64,000 nucleotides of DNA from Flaveria trinervia (Eukaryota; Streptophyta; Magnoliopsida; Asterales; Asteraceae): positions 71,716,192 through 71,780,191 of the forward strand of contig CM046444.1 in the NCBI GenBank assembly GCA_025506515.1, written 5' to 3'. Below are positions 24,751-36,028 of the stretch, piece by piece. Positions within the stretch are counted from its first letter, which is position 1. Each line of letters begins with the position of its first letter. The notes beneath the pieces were generated by a model. That model was not told the DNA's origin and did no database searches. It worked only from the letters and a program-made list of their open reading frames with translations. A program made the translations under genes and the position numbers.

Positions 24751-25310
24751 ATGATGAGGGTAAAGCATTGAGTAGTCCAAGATTTAGATCTTCAAGAACA
24801 GCCTTAATACAAGTTGTTGACATCTCAGTTGTAAGTTGAACAAATTGTTCATTATCTGATTTATGGTTTCTCCAGACAAATGTTGAAACAATTCTAATTG
24901 CCTTTTCAACTTTTGTTTCTTGAGATTTTGAATCTCCTTGCCTCCTTCACAAATGGTCTTTAAGGCTTTGTACATGGTGTATCCAGTTTGATATCCATCA
25001 AGCCTTGCAAGAACTTCCAAAGGTAGTCCTTTACACATCAAGGAATATGCTTTGATATCATTCTTTACTTTTTTCAAATCATCTCCTTGAAGACCATCTT
25101 CAGGATAGAGTTTTGAGAATCTTTAGTATAAACAAACCCTCAGTCAGGCCCATCAGTGATTATAGGAATGTATGATCCTTTCTCTATAGATTTCCAAAGA
25201 TCAGTGTCAATGGAATTTAAAAGATGTTTTAACGTAAGAGACCAATTTTTAAAATCAGCTCTATTTTTAAGTTTTGGAACTCTATTTTCAGAATCTTCTC
25301 ATGTCACCAT

Positions 25311-26100
25311 TCTTATATTTTTGTGTTTTTCTTAGATTTTGAATTAAAAAATTCTAAGTATTAAGGGTGATGTACCTGAACAGAGTTCAAACGCCCAAAC
25401 AGTTAATCCGCCAAGGTTGAGAGACGTCTAAGGGACTGCCTTAGAAAAATTTTCCAAACCGCCTAAGTTGATGCATTTGAACAGTAGTGAAACGCCTGAA
25501 CAGTTATAATGCGCCTACACAGTTGTAAAGCGCCTCAACAGTTGTCAAACATCTAAACAATTCTAATATGCCCCAACAGAGATGATACTTCTGGACTTAT
25601 ACTCTTCAACAGTAGTCAAACGTCTGAACTGAAAACGTCCAAACAGTGTTAATGCGACTATGCAGTAGTCAAACGCCTAACACTTAGACAATTTCAGCAA
25701 ACTTCAACCCTAATACGCCACATTCATCATGTTCATATGAATGTAACTAACTCAAATCTTCTGAAATTCTTCAAAAGTTGATGAATTGGATTGAAACTTT
25801 CCATTTAGACTTGTTTTATACCGATAATCATTCTTCTAACATCAATTTCTTTCAATATCAACAACAAATCAATCAATTTTGTGATTTTCGTTTTGAAAAA
25901 TAGTGAGCTTTTCCAACACAAATTCAACAAATTATCTCAAATTTGATGAATTTAACTGCTAATTGTGGTTTAAAACATGTTTCTCATGATGAAACACATC
26001 TCCAATCCACAAAATTTCAATTGAATTGTCTATCAATCACAGATTCAGTGAAGTTTTGAGTTTGACAGTTCAACAGAACTCAAAGATCACTATACCAATA
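25311..26100 (-). other. N leader between PBS and gag
   Basis: About 790 non-coding bases. The half next to gag holds the motif array 25389-25688; the half next to the PBS (25700-26100) is AT-rich without recognisable structure. Confidence 0.7.
25389..25688 (+). repeat. N leader array of degenerate ~19-nt repeats
   Basis: The unit is roughly GCGCCTAAACAGTTGTAAA on the plus strand. The regular core is 25511-25529, 25530-25548 and 25549-25567 (exact 19-nt period), flanked by looser copies such as ACGCCCAAACAGTT at 25391 and AACGCCTGAACAGTT at 25491. It is the same word as in the spacer array 15886-16380 but in the opposite orientation. Confidence 0.75.
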
Positions 26101-26114
26101 GCTCTGGCACCATT
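26101..26114 (-). promoter_or_regulatory. N primer-binding site
   Basis: Minus strand AATGGTGCCAGAGC beside the LTR end, close to TGGTATCAGAGC (initiator tRNA-Met). Confidence 0.8.
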
Positions 26115-26405
26115 TGATAGGATCAAATGTATCAATCTATGATGGTGTATGAACACAATTCAAAGAATACAAACAAAGTAATCAAATCAAGCAAGATATC
26201 AACAAAATTCACAGTTTCATTAATATCAAGCAAAGACAATTACAAAGTAAGTAAGCAGTTTTCGTCTCTCCTACTAACTGCAACAATCTAAGCTATTTAT
26301 AATGAAACAAAAGGAACGAACAAAATTACAAAACTAGTCCCTATACTATTACAAATAGTAAAAAAACACACAAAGACAACATGTTAATCTTCTAGAGAAC
26401 TAACA
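26115..26405 (-). repeat. N 5' LTR (291 bp)
   Basis: Same ends and body as the LTR at 11287-11561. TATAAATAG at 26293-26301 (minus strand) lies about 105 bases into the LTR, so U3 is short. It includes about 16 bases absent from the other copy. Confidence 0.92.
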
Positions 26406-26410
26406 GGTTT

Positions 26411-27009
26411 TACTAAAAAGAGAACCATAGGGTGCCGTGTATTTGAAAGCATGCAAATACAAGGTACATAGAGTTTTCATAACTAGAATTAATGGACATT
26501 AAAATCCCTTTGGAAACAAGTTTAACACTATTCTTTTACACCACACTCGAATCACTTGACAACTATTTGTGGGATAAAGGTCACCTACCACTTTTAGGGA
26601 ACTTGTGTGTTTGAGGTGGGCTTAACATATTTGTGGGATAAAGATCACCTAACTACTTGTATGTTTAAACTCACACGTGTGTGTAAGTAGGACGACTTGA
26701 ATTGGAAACCATGTGCATAGGGTCACCGAAGCATGGCGTACAATGGTGTTGATGGGATTTTTACATGCCAACTCAATATAAAATGTTTAACCGATCCCAT
26801 AAGGGTAGAAGTTGCAAAAGGTTGCAATTGTCAAATGTTGACTACCATGATAATTTAAATAATGGGATAAAGGTCACCTAACCATCATTTAAATGTAATG
26901 TTGGATTCTAGATTTTAATTATTAATTGTCTATGAGACATTAAAAGGGTATTAATGATTAAAATGAAATTTTCAGAAATACTAATATGAACTTTGTAAAT
27001 TCTATAGAA
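26411..27009 (+). other. C leader, second part, with three copies of the leader motif
   Basis: Resumes the C leader to the right of N. It carries the motif TGGGATAAAGGTCACCTAAC in sense orientation at about 26570-26590, 26634-26654 and 26863-26884, the same three-copy pattern seen on the other strand in B1, B2, B3 and E. No ORF. Confidence 0.75.
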
Positions 27010-28165
27010 ATGGACGCAAACAATAATGCTACCACCCCAACCGTCCATACCTTATCACTGAGAACCATCTTAGAGAGGGATCCTCTTAACCATAATAACT
27101 TATGGATTGGTTCGAAACTTGAGAATTGTTCTCAAGCAAGAGAAAAAGGCATATGTCCTTGACAATTCCGTTCCTGACCAACCCGACCCTAAGGATGTTA
27201 AGGCCTATAACAATTGGCTTTAGTATATTGAGGATTCCATGTAGGTTTCCTGCCTCATGTTGGGAACTATGATTCCTGAACTCCAAAAGGACTTGGGCAT
27301 CATGGGGCATATGACATGATTACCGAATTGAAGGAAATTTCCTTCAACATGCTAGGGTAGAGCGCTTCGAAATGGTTCGACCGCTTCATGCGTGTCGCAT
27401 GGAAGAAACCCAATCGGTATCATCTTATGTACTTCAGATGAAGAGCCATGTTGATCGCCTCGAGAGGCTTAATTGTCCCATCACAAAGGAGCTGGCAATG
27501 GATGTGATCCTTAATGGCCTAACCAAAAGGTTTGAGAAGTTCATAATGAATTACAATATGAACAAGTAGGACAAGAGCATTGGTGAGCTTCATGCAATGC
27601 TCAAAACAACTGAGGCAGGGATGGGTAGAAAGGTTCTACCTGATCTCTCGATCAATGACGGAGGCAATAAGAAAAGGCCATTCGCAGATCCCAAGGCAAA
27701 TGTTGCCAAAGGAAAGGGGTACATCAAAGGCAAAGGGAAGGGAAGGCTAAAGGGGAACCTCCAAAGCCTAAGTTTAACAAGCCTAAGGTAACGGAGAATG
27801 ATCCATGCTTTGAGTGTGGTGAGATAGGACATTGGAAAAGGAATTGTCTAACCTATCTCAAAGAGTTGAGAAACAAGAGGGATGCTAGGCAAACCTCAGG
27901 TACAACTTTCATGACTCATAATGGTTTAAATGTTATTTGTTTAAACACCTGGGTATTGGATACCGGATGTGGAACTCACATATGCAATTTGATGTAGGGG
28001 TTCAAAAGAAATAAGCACTTCAAGAAGGGAGACACAAGTCTCTACATGGGCAATGGAGCAAACGTTGATGTCGAAGCCCAAGGATCTTTATATGTGAATT
28101 GGTTCATGATGTGTTTTATTTTAAGTCTATGGCTTTTAATATATATATGAATTGGTTCATGATAA
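27010..28165 (+). pseudogene. C gag and protease (broken)
   Basis: ATG at 27010. Gag pieces in several frames: FRNLRIVLKQEKKAYVLD around 27110, HACRMEETQSVSSYVLQM from 27386, TKRFEKFIMNYNMN to 27569, and the zinc knuckle CFECGEIGHWKRNC near 27806-27847. The protease follows with WVLDTGCGTHICNL (D-T-G intact) near 27950-27995, then VEAQGS. After 28085 part of the protease C-terminus is missing, and GAATTGGTTCATGA occurs twice (about 28097 and 28150). The frame up to IYELVH-like sequence ends at 28165, where an inverted LTR is inserted. Several stops and frameshifts; non-functional. Confidence 0.82.
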
Positions 28166-29105
28166 TGTTGGGGTTTGTTAGAACAAGATTCATAGTTTAA
28201 CCATTTAAACTTAGTGAAAATGCAGCGCAAACAAGCATTATAACTTAGTTAATGAACTGAAAATTTGGGTTTCATCTTGATATTAAAAAGTTATAAACAA
28301 ACCCATAAACATAGGATCTTTATATGTGAATAAAACTAGCTATGTTAACACAAAACAAACATTATGGACAGACATAATGATGCTGCCATAAACTACCTTT
28401 TCAGCAGCAAAAGAGTAGTGATTGAAGAGGATGAGCTCCAAGAAAAACGACTAAGGCACCAAAGGAGGTCCTCTCAAGCTTGCATACCCCAAGCTATATG
28501 ACAAACACCTTCTTGCTAGGATTTGAACACCCAAAAACGAAAGAAGAGCTGCTGGATACTCTTTCAGCCGCAAGTTTCTTCAACAAGAAGAGAGAAAACC
28601 CCTTTTTCTTTGTTGTGGTTTTGCATGTGAGAGAGAGAAGAAGATGGAGTGAGTGTATGTCCAAATCTATGTTTCCGAGACTCTAAATGAAAACCAAGAA
28701 GTGGCTCTCCCAAAAGGTGCGGTCGAAACCTCTTATGTTTTTGTTCCCCCCCCCCCCCCCAAAAATTAAAACACAATTGACAAGTTATTATATAAGTTAT
28801 TCATATATTAACCCTTTAATTGAATAACTCATACACACTCACTTATTATTTGATGTTATTTAAGTAACTTAAATAACATTACAAACAATATCTATAAACA
28901 AAATATCCAAATAAATTGTTCAATCTCGTATGCAACTTATTTAGAAAACCCATTTTCTAAATTGGTGTTTTTATTTAATTGTATGATGATATCATTAACT
29001 AAATATTATTTGGTGTTTGCTAAGCTTGTTATTGGTATGACCCGACTTGGATCATAACGTACTAACCACATCAATGTTCTATGTGTCTTGGGCATAAAGA
29101 ATTCA
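28166..29105 (-). mobile_element. Inverted solo LTR inside C
   Basis: Starts TGTTGGGGTTTGTTAG and ends GGGCATAAAGAATTCA. It is nearly identical to the visible part of the E 5' LTR (63731-64000) and clearly less like C's own LTR. C coding sequence resumes directly after it (NSSFDNSLYQTS), so it is an insertion. No PBS or PPT adjoins it, and the 5-bp flanks (GATAA, ACACA) do not match, so the usual solo-LTR duplication is missing. Confidence 0.75.
28746..28760. repeat. Poly-C tract in the inverted LTR
   Basis: Fifteen C in a row, in the LTR position where relatives have the GGGGGCGGCCGAA-type block. Length is uncertain in any sequencing technology. Confidence 0.9.
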
Positions 29106-30165
29106 ACACATAATTCATCCTTTGATAACTCATTATACCAAACAAGCACCAAGAAACCTAAAATGGGTCTAACTGATTCTTATCTTTGGCAATGTCGTCT
29201 TGGTCACATAAACAAGAATCAGATTCAAACACTTCAAAAGAATGGTCTTTTGAAAACAAATGAAAATGTTTCATTTGATAAGTGTGAATCTTGTTTAGAA
29301 GGTAAGATAACGAAGTCGCCCTTTAGTGGTACTAACAAGAGGGCAAAAGACTTATTGGGAATCATACATTCGGATGTATATGGTATTTTTAAGACAATGA
29401 CTAGAAATGGTGAAAGATACTTCATTACCTTTACTGACGATTACAGTCGCTATGGTTATGTGTACTTAATGACACATAAGTATGAAGCTTTTGAAATGTT
29501 CAAAATCTTCAAGAATGAAGTAGAAAATCAACTCAATAAAACTATCAAAGTTCTTCGTTTAGATAGCGGAGGAGAATACCTAAGTGAGGCTTTTCAGGAT
29601 CATCAAAGAAGTTATGGGATCGTCTCACAACTTACTCCACCTGGAACACCATAACATAATGGTGTGTCTGAAGGAGAAACCGAATCCTATTGGATATGGT
29701 TCGATCTATGATGGCTTTAAGCTCACTACCTATATCATTTTGGGGTTTCACATTGCTCTCCGCGGATCTTATTTTGAATATGGCCCCGACTAAGAAGGTG
29801 GATTCAACACCTTTTGAAAAATGGCATGGAAGAGTTCCATCGCTATCATATTTAAAAGTGCGGTTGGGAAGCTTATGTTAAGCTAAACACCCAAAAAAAG
29901 TTGGAAAGTTGATCCACTAAGTGTATATTTGTTAGATATCCCAAAGATTGTATAGGATACTACTTCTTTGATCCAATAGAGCAAAAGGTATTTATTGCTC
30001 GAAAGGCAGAGTTCTTGGAAGCTAAGTTCCTTACGGAAGGAATAACGTATAGAACTGTGGAATTTGGAAAGGATCAAGATCCATAAGCTCATACACGTTT
30101 GGTTGACACTAGCAATCAACAAGAAGTTGATCGATACAGACAAAACAGTCATAGATCTGGTCGAG
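29106..30165 (+). pseudogene. C integrase and hinge (broken, ends at junction with E)
   Basis: Integrase zinc region (LWQCRLGHIN; CESCLEGK) at about 29185-29300, core D in IIHSDVYGIF, D in LRLDSGGEY near 29560, then a stop just before the QHNGVSE glutamate segment at about 29655. C-terminal pieces follow (WGFTLLSA, FEKWHGRVPSLSYL) and the charged hinge. The RT domain is absent: at about 30165, after HRSGR, the sequence switches to minus-strand E 3' non-coding DNA. Confidence 0.83.
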
Positions 30166-30551
30166 TTATCAAAACCCAGTATGTATCTCAGGTCTGAGGA
30201 TACCAAATGATATTCGCCTTTACTCAAATTTACTTATGATCAATCTGGAAGATTCCATGTAGTAAAATTTGAGATGCGGGTCAGTCCTATATTTGTATCC
30301 CATAAATATCTATGAACTTTGGCAGCAACCATTTGCTCTATATTCATTCCTTATGAATATCCACCAATCTAAATTCATAATAATGTTACCCTCATGCTTG
30401 TTCCTACAAGTATGAACGACTACGGATATTTAGAGTAAACAATTTACCCATGGATTAAACATGCTAAATTGGAACATTATTGAAATATTATAACCAAATA
30501 ACTTTATTCAAGTAGTAAGAGAGTTCCAAACATCCAATACGAAATCACAGA
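30166..30551 (-). other. E 3' non-coding region, truncated
   Basis: Matches B2 from about 32840 onward (AGACCCAATATG; GAGAGCGGGTCAGTCC). B2 has another ~400 bases plus PPT before its 3' LTR; these are lacking here. Confidence 0.8.
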
Positions 30552-31508
30552 TCAAATCCAATCACTAGAATATCAAGTCCCATGGCAGAGGTTTGACCTT
30601 CATGCTTTGCCTTTTCTAGGAGCTTCGTAAGAGGATCCGCGATATTTTGATCTGTGTGAACTTTGCGAATACATATCTTTCCTTTCTCAACTTCATCTCG
30701 TATGTAGTTGAATCTCCGCTCAATGTGCCTAGTCTTTTGATGAGCTCGAGGTTCCTTGATTTGAGCAATCTCACCTCGTTATCACAAAAGATCTCTAGGG
30801 GGTCCTGAATGGAAGGGACAACCCCTAGATCGGCAAAGAATTTCTTCAACCATGCAGCTTCTTGAGTTGCCAATGAGGCGGCGACGTATTCTGATTCTGT
30901 AGTTGATAAAGCCACCACATCCTGTTTAGAGCTCTTCCAAGAAACGGCTCCTCCATTCAGAATGAAAATGTATCCAGATTGTGATCGTGAAACATCACGA
31001 TCAATTTGGAAACTCGCATCCATGTAAACTTTTACAACGAGTTCCTCATCACCAGATCCATAGATTAGAAACATATCTTTAGTCCTCCTTAGGTACTTAA
31101 GTATGTTCTTAACAGCCATCCAATGACTGCTTCCAGGATTTTGCTGGTAACGGCTTATCATGCTTAGGGCACATGAAACGTCCGGCCGAGTGCATATCAT
31201 TGCATATATGATGGATCCAATAGCAGATGCGTATAGGATTCCCTTCATTTTATCTTGCTCATCCTTTGAGCTTGGACATTGAGTCGTACTCAATATCGTT
31301 CCCCTTTGAATACGTACCGTACCTTTCTTAGAGTTCTCCATCTTGAACGTTTTCAAGATCTTATCAATGTATGCACTTTCATTTAAACCAATCAACCGCC
31401 TTGATCTGTCCCTATAGATCTTTATACCCAGAATATAGGTGGCTTCACCAATATCCTTAATGGAAAAAGAACTCCCAAGCCAGGTTTTTACACTTCTAAG
31501 GTTGGAAT
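30552..31508 (-). pseudogene. E RNase H and RT 3' part
   Basis: A 259-residue open stretch (31395-30616) covers the end of RT (GLNESAYIDKILKTFKME) and RNase H: RPDVSCALSMISRYQQNPG, KVYMDASFQIDRD, SGYIFILNG, STTESEYVAAS and FCDNE. The family's C-terminus is then reached in another frame through single-base losses, ending at 30552. It is cut at 31508 by the B2/B3 dimer within RT, just downstream of the YVDD box. The GGAAT at 31504-31508 is the left target duplication. Confidence 0.85.
31504..31508. repeat. B2/B3 target-site duplication (left copy)
   Basis: GGAAT; partner 46744-46748. The uninterrupted relative B1 has GGAATGTCATTTCC once at this place (about 1144), confirming the duplication. 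Confidence 0.93.
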
Positions 31509-32440
31509 TGAAGGGATTTTAACAAGTTTATCAAAGTTGTTTAACCATTTTAAACATAAAACGCAGCGGATAATCATTTTAACATCTTGTTAGAAGTTTA
31601 CATAAACTATTTTATGTTGATAAAACCCTTTAAGATGGATATATTTGTATGAACAAGTAACTTACAAAACAAGCATGGAAAGATAATGAAAACTACATTT
31701 CAAAGCTTCTTTTCTTTTGAGATGAGAAGGATGATGTTCCTCAAGGCAAGACTCCAAATAGCAATCCTCAAGAAGTAATACTCCAAGCTCCTTCAAACAC
31801 CCACTTGCTAGGTTGTGTTGCGCCCACTTAAAAAAACCTCTTCCAAATTGATTTTCCAGTCAAGATCCTTGCTTGAAGGCTGAAAATAAACTTGTTTTCA
31901 GCTCTAAAAATCAAGTTCAAGAGAAAGAGATGAGAGAATTTCTTTTCTTTTGCTTTGTGTGTGTGAGAGAAAGGTGTATTCTTTGGAAGAGTGTAATGCA
32001 TGTTGGATGCTTGGAACAACAACATAAAATTGGAGAGTTCCAATGCCCCTTAGGGGGCGGCCGAATTCACTCCCCAAAGGGGGGTTTCCTTCTCATTTTC
32101 AATTTTTATAAAAGTACACTTTCATCCTTATGATTTTATAAAATTAAACCCCTTTTTAATTTTATAACAATAACACAGTATTATTTGACATTGTTTAACT
32201 AATTTAAATATGAAACAAATATCTCTCATGAACAAATTATCTATATAATCTTGTTCATTTACAAAAGCAATGTTTTAGAAAACCCGGTTTCTAATTGGTG
32301 CTAAAATTTATTCGTATGATCACATCACGAACAAATATTTATTGGTGTTTGTTTGGCTTGTTATTGGGTATGACCCGACTTGGATCATATCGCACTAGCC
32401 AGATCAATTTAATATGTATCTGGGCAGATCACTTCTTTCA
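31509..32440 (-). repeat. B2/B3 left LTR (3' LTR of the dimer, 932 bp)
   Basis: TGAAGGGATTTTAACA to CACTTCTTTCA on plus; followed by ATCTCCCACTTG, whose complement CAAGTGGGAGAT is the PPT of unit B2. Differs from the right LTR at many scattered bases, for example CGCAGCGGATAA here against CGCAGTGGATAA. Confidence 0.93.
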
Positions 32441-33202
32441 ATCTCCCACTTGCACAAGATTCATAGTAGATTGATGCAAGCAGCAAATAACGCCTAGCAA
32501 CGGTTTGCTACCCCTAGTGTATAGATTAAGTGCCATTCAATAACATCATCCTCTTCAAGTACCTTACTTGAAAAATGTTTTAGGTGAATCAATCATCTAT
32601 CCTTTTGTTTCAGATGTCATGTTGAATCCAGAGATACAGGATTGTCATTCTCCGATGATTCAACTTTAACAGGCCTTAGACATCTAACTCTCAACGAATA
32701 AGAGGAACAAATTCCATCTTGACTACATACGTCTCTCACAATCACCTTATATCATACCTGAACCTAGCCTTATGTACTGCCAATCTTTCATAACAGTAAA
32801 GAACTAAGTCAAAGTACAATACTTGGTGAATATCAAGACCCAATATGTATTTGAGGTCTAAGGATGCAATGATATTAGCCTTTACTCAATATCTCTTATG
32901 ACTAATCACAAAGATTCCATGCATAAATAATTGAGAGCGGGTCAGTCCTATATCTATATCCCATAGATATCAATGAACTTTGGTAGCAACCTCTTGCTCT
33001 ATATTCATACCTTATGAATATCAACCAATCCAAGTTCATTATAGTCTAACATTCATAGTTGTTCCCACAAGTATGATCGACTACGGACGTTAAAATAACT
33101 TACTTATTCACGGATTTAAAACATGCTAAAATAGAAGAACAAATGAAAGTTATAACCATATAATTAAGTTAAATAACATAAGTTCCAATAAAAAAAATAA
33201 AA
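32441..33202 (-). other. B2 polypurine tract and 3' non-coding region
   Basis: PPT complement at 32441-32452, then about 750 non-coding bases before the RNase H stop (TGA at 33203-33205). Contains GAGAGCGGGTCAGTCC near 32930. No ORF; conserved almost base for base in B3. Confidence 0.8.
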
Positions 33203-35970
33203 TCAAATCCAGTCATTAGAATATCGAAGTCCCATGGCACAAACATGACCTTCATGCTTTGCCTTTTCAAAGAGCTTTGTGAGTGGATCCGCAATGTTTT
33301 TATTAGTGTGAACTTTGTGAATACATATCTTTCCCTTTTCAACTTCATCCCTTATGTAGTTGAATCTCCACTCAATGTGCCTTGTTTTCTAATGTATACG
33401 GGGTTCCTTGATTTGTGCAATCGCACCCTCATTATCACAAAGAATCTCCAGAGGATCCTGAATGGAAGGGACTACCCCTAGATCGGCTATGAATTTCTTC
33501 AACCATGAAGCTTCCTGTGCTGCCAATGAAGCGGCCATGTAGTCTAACTCTGTAGTGGACAACGCTACGACTTCTTGCTTTGAGCTTTTCCAAGAAACAG
33601 CTCCCCCATTCAGGATAAAGATGTACCCCGATTGAGATCGTGAATCATCTCGATCGGTTTGGAAACTCGCATCCGTGTAACCTTTTAAAACGAGTTCTTC
33701 TTCATCAGTCCCGTAGATCAAGAACATGTCCTTAGTCCTCCTTAGGTACTTTAGAATGTTCTTGACAGCCATCCAATGACTATCACCAGGATTTTGCTGG
33801 TATCTACTTGTCATGCTTAAAGCGCATGACACGTCCGGTCTAGTGCATATCATTGCATACATGATTAATCCTATAGCAGATGCATATGGGATTGCCTTCA
33901 TTCTATTCTGCTCCTCCTTTGAGCTTGGACATTGAGTCGTACTCAATATTGTCCCTCTCTGAATAGGTACAGTACCTTTCTTAGAGTTTTCCATCTTGAA
34001 CCTTTTCAAGATTTTGTCAATGTATGCACTTTGATTTAAACCATCAACCGCCTTGATCTATCCCTATAGATCTTTATTCCCAAAATATAGGTGGCTTCAC
34101 CAAGATCCTTAATGGAAAAGCAGCTTCCAAGCCAGGCTTTTACACCTTCCATTGTTGGAACGTCAATCCCAAACAGTAGAATGTCATCGACATATAACAC
34201 TAGGAAAGTTATTGTGCTCCCACTAGCCTTCTTATACACACAAGCCTCATCAGCGTTTTTGATGAAGCCAAATTTCTTGATCTCCTCATCAAAACGGTGA
34301 TTCCGGCTTCTTGATGCTTGTTTCAATCCATAGATTGATTTCTTTAACTTGCATACTTTATTAGGGTGTTTTGGATCGACAAAACCTTCAGGTTGAACCA
34401 TATAGACATCTTGCTGAAGATATCCATTCAGGAAAGCGGTTTTGACATCCATTTGCCAAATCTCATAATCATAATGAGCAGCTATGGCAAACAATATCCT
34501 TATGGACTTTAGCATCGCAACAGGTGAGAAAGTTTCATCATAATCAACCCCTTGAGTTTGAGTGAAACCTTTTGCTACAAGTCTAGCCTTATAAGTATCC
34601 AAGTTTCCATGCATGTCAGTTTTCTTCTTGAAAACCCACTTACTTCCAACTACCTTGGAGTTGAGAGGTGGTACAACAAGTTCCCAAACTTGATTGTCAT
34701 ACATGGATTGCATCTCAACGTTCATGGCTTCAAGCCATTGTCACAATCCGAATTGGACATTGCATCATGGTATGTGGTTGGTTCATCTGAATCTACCACA
34801 TAGCATCCATCCATGAAAAATCCATATCTTTCAGGTGGATTACTAGTTCTGCCACTTCTGTGAACGTTTTGTGTGTATTGATCAACCGGTTGATCATCCT
34901 CAACATCCTCATGTTGAGTGCTAGTTTCAACCAAATGTGCATCGGGTTGTGGTTCTTGATCCTCCTCAAGATCCATTGTTCTACTGCTAGTTTCTTCCAT
35001 AAGGAACTTTGCTTCTAAGAACTCACCCTTTCCGGCAACAAATACCTTTTGTTCCAGTGGATTATAGAAATAATATCCCATAGAATCTCTAGGATATCCA
35101 ACAAAGATACACTTGGTGGATCAAACTTCCAATTTGTTTGGGGTGGGAGTTTTAACATAAGCCTCACAACCCCAGACCCTTAAGTATGATAGGGATGGAA
35201 CTCTTCCATGCCATATCTCAAAAGGTGTCCTTTCCACCTTTTTGGTTGGGGCCATATTCAGAATACAGCCGCGGAGAGCAAAGCGAAACCCCAAAATGTT
35301 AGAGGCAAGTGCTTCTAGCCATGATAGATCGGACCATATCCAATAAGGTTCGATTCCTCCTCTCAGACATGCCGTTATGTTGTGGTGTTTCAGGTGGAGT
35401 GAGTTGTGAGACAATCCCACAACTATTAAGATGATCTTGAAAAGCATCACTTAGGTATTCACCTCCTCTATCGGTGCGGAGAACTTTAATCGACTTGTTG
35501 AGTTGATTTTCTACTTCATTCTTGAAGATTTTGAACGTTTCAAAAGCTTCATCTTTGTGCCTTAATAAGTACACGTACCCATAGCGACTATAATCGTCGG
35601 TAAAGGTAATGAAGTATCTTTCACCATTCCTAGTCATTGGCTTAAAAGGACCACATACATCCGAATGTATGATACCTAATAATCTTTTGCCTTTCGTTAG
35701 TTCCACTAAAGGGTGCTTAGTCATTTTTCCTTGTAAATAAGATTCACATACATCAAATGAATCATATTCATTTGTTTTTAAAAGACCATTCTTTTGAAGT
35801 GTTTGTATACGTTTCTTGTTTATATGACCAAGACGACAATGCCAAAGATAGGTATCACTCAAATCCAACTTGAGTTTCTTGGTGTTAGTTTGGTACAATG
35901 AACTATTTAAAGTATTTTCATGAACCAATTCATAAATACCATTAATGGGAATAGCTTTAAAATAGAACAT
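33203..35970 (-). pseudogene. B2 integrase, RT and RNase H (few breaks)
   Basis: Integrase zinc region LWHCRLGHINKKR followed by CESYLQGK: the second Cys of the HHCC pair is Tyr here but Cys in B3. Core D in IIHSDVCGPF, D in LRTDRGGEY and E in GMSERRNRT. Hinge with DLEEDQEPQPDAHLVETS. RT has GSKWVFKKK, KARLVAKGFTQTQGVDYDE, DVKTAFLNG and YVDDILLFG near 34190. RNase H has GYTDASFQTDRDD, STTELDY and LCDNEGAI. Breaks near 35690, 35310, 35110, 34740 and 34040 are mostly single-base losses that B3 does not share. Confidence 0.88.
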
Positions 35971-36028
35971 ATCATTTAAGAAACATGAATATCATTTTCA
36001 ACAAAAGATAATACATAATCATAATGTC

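Larger units (their letters stand above)
21439..25310 (-). pseudogene. N gag: capsid, coiled region and several CCHC knuckles (broken)
   Basis: The capsid part starts near 25310 (ADFKNWSLTLKHLL, WKSIEKGSYIP) and continues through 25077-24784 (MYKALKTICEGG). A solo LTR at 24274-24750 interrupts it after LLNALPSSW, and it resumes with LLKHAEKFP. A first zinc knuckle, CFNCNSYGHFLREC, lies near 23610-23570. A Lys/Glu/Ser-rich, partly coiled-coil stretch follows (22939-22352), then an unusual row of three CCHC-type units at 21964-21794, and a basic tail up to the protease. Long gags with a coiled coil are known for sireviruses. A nonsense codon and frameshifts are scattered throughout; the start ATG is followed by TGA after three codons. 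Confidence 0.8.
11287..26405 (-). mobile_element. N: 15.1-kb sirevirus-like copia element with an additional ORF
   Basis: Complete minus-strand element with a 5-bp target duplication GGTTT (11282-11286 and 26406-26410). Short LTRs (275 and 291 bp, alike apart from roughly a dozen substitutions and small indels), PBS, PPT, gag, protease, integrase, RT and RNase H are all present. They are followed by a 2.7-kb spacer and a ~3.5-kb additional ORF before the 3' LTR. The size is unusual for copia, whose members are mostly about 5 kb, and fits the long sirevirus type. It contains a solo LTR of another family in gag. All frames carry stops or indels, so it is not currently autonomous. Confidence 0.92.
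9509..30165 (+). mobile_element. C: B-type copia element, plus strand, carrying N and a solo LTR
   Basis: The 5' LTR, PBS and leader lie left of element N and the rest of the leader, gag, protease and integrase lie right of it. The two leader halves join at the duplicated GGTTT flanking N. The element stops abruptly at about 30165 in the integrase-RT hinge, where the sequence turns into minus-strand 3' non-coding DNA of E. No 3' LTR of C is in the window. The LTR family is the same as that of E (termini TGTTGGG... on the opposite strand) but clearly diverged from it. Reading frames are heavily decayed. Confidence 0.8.

Noticed and set aside
28166..29105. Treating this LTR as the missing 3' LTR of E
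   Set aside because: C coding sequence continues on both sides of it and E's 3' non-coding region is not adjacent; E's sequence starts 1.06 kb further on.
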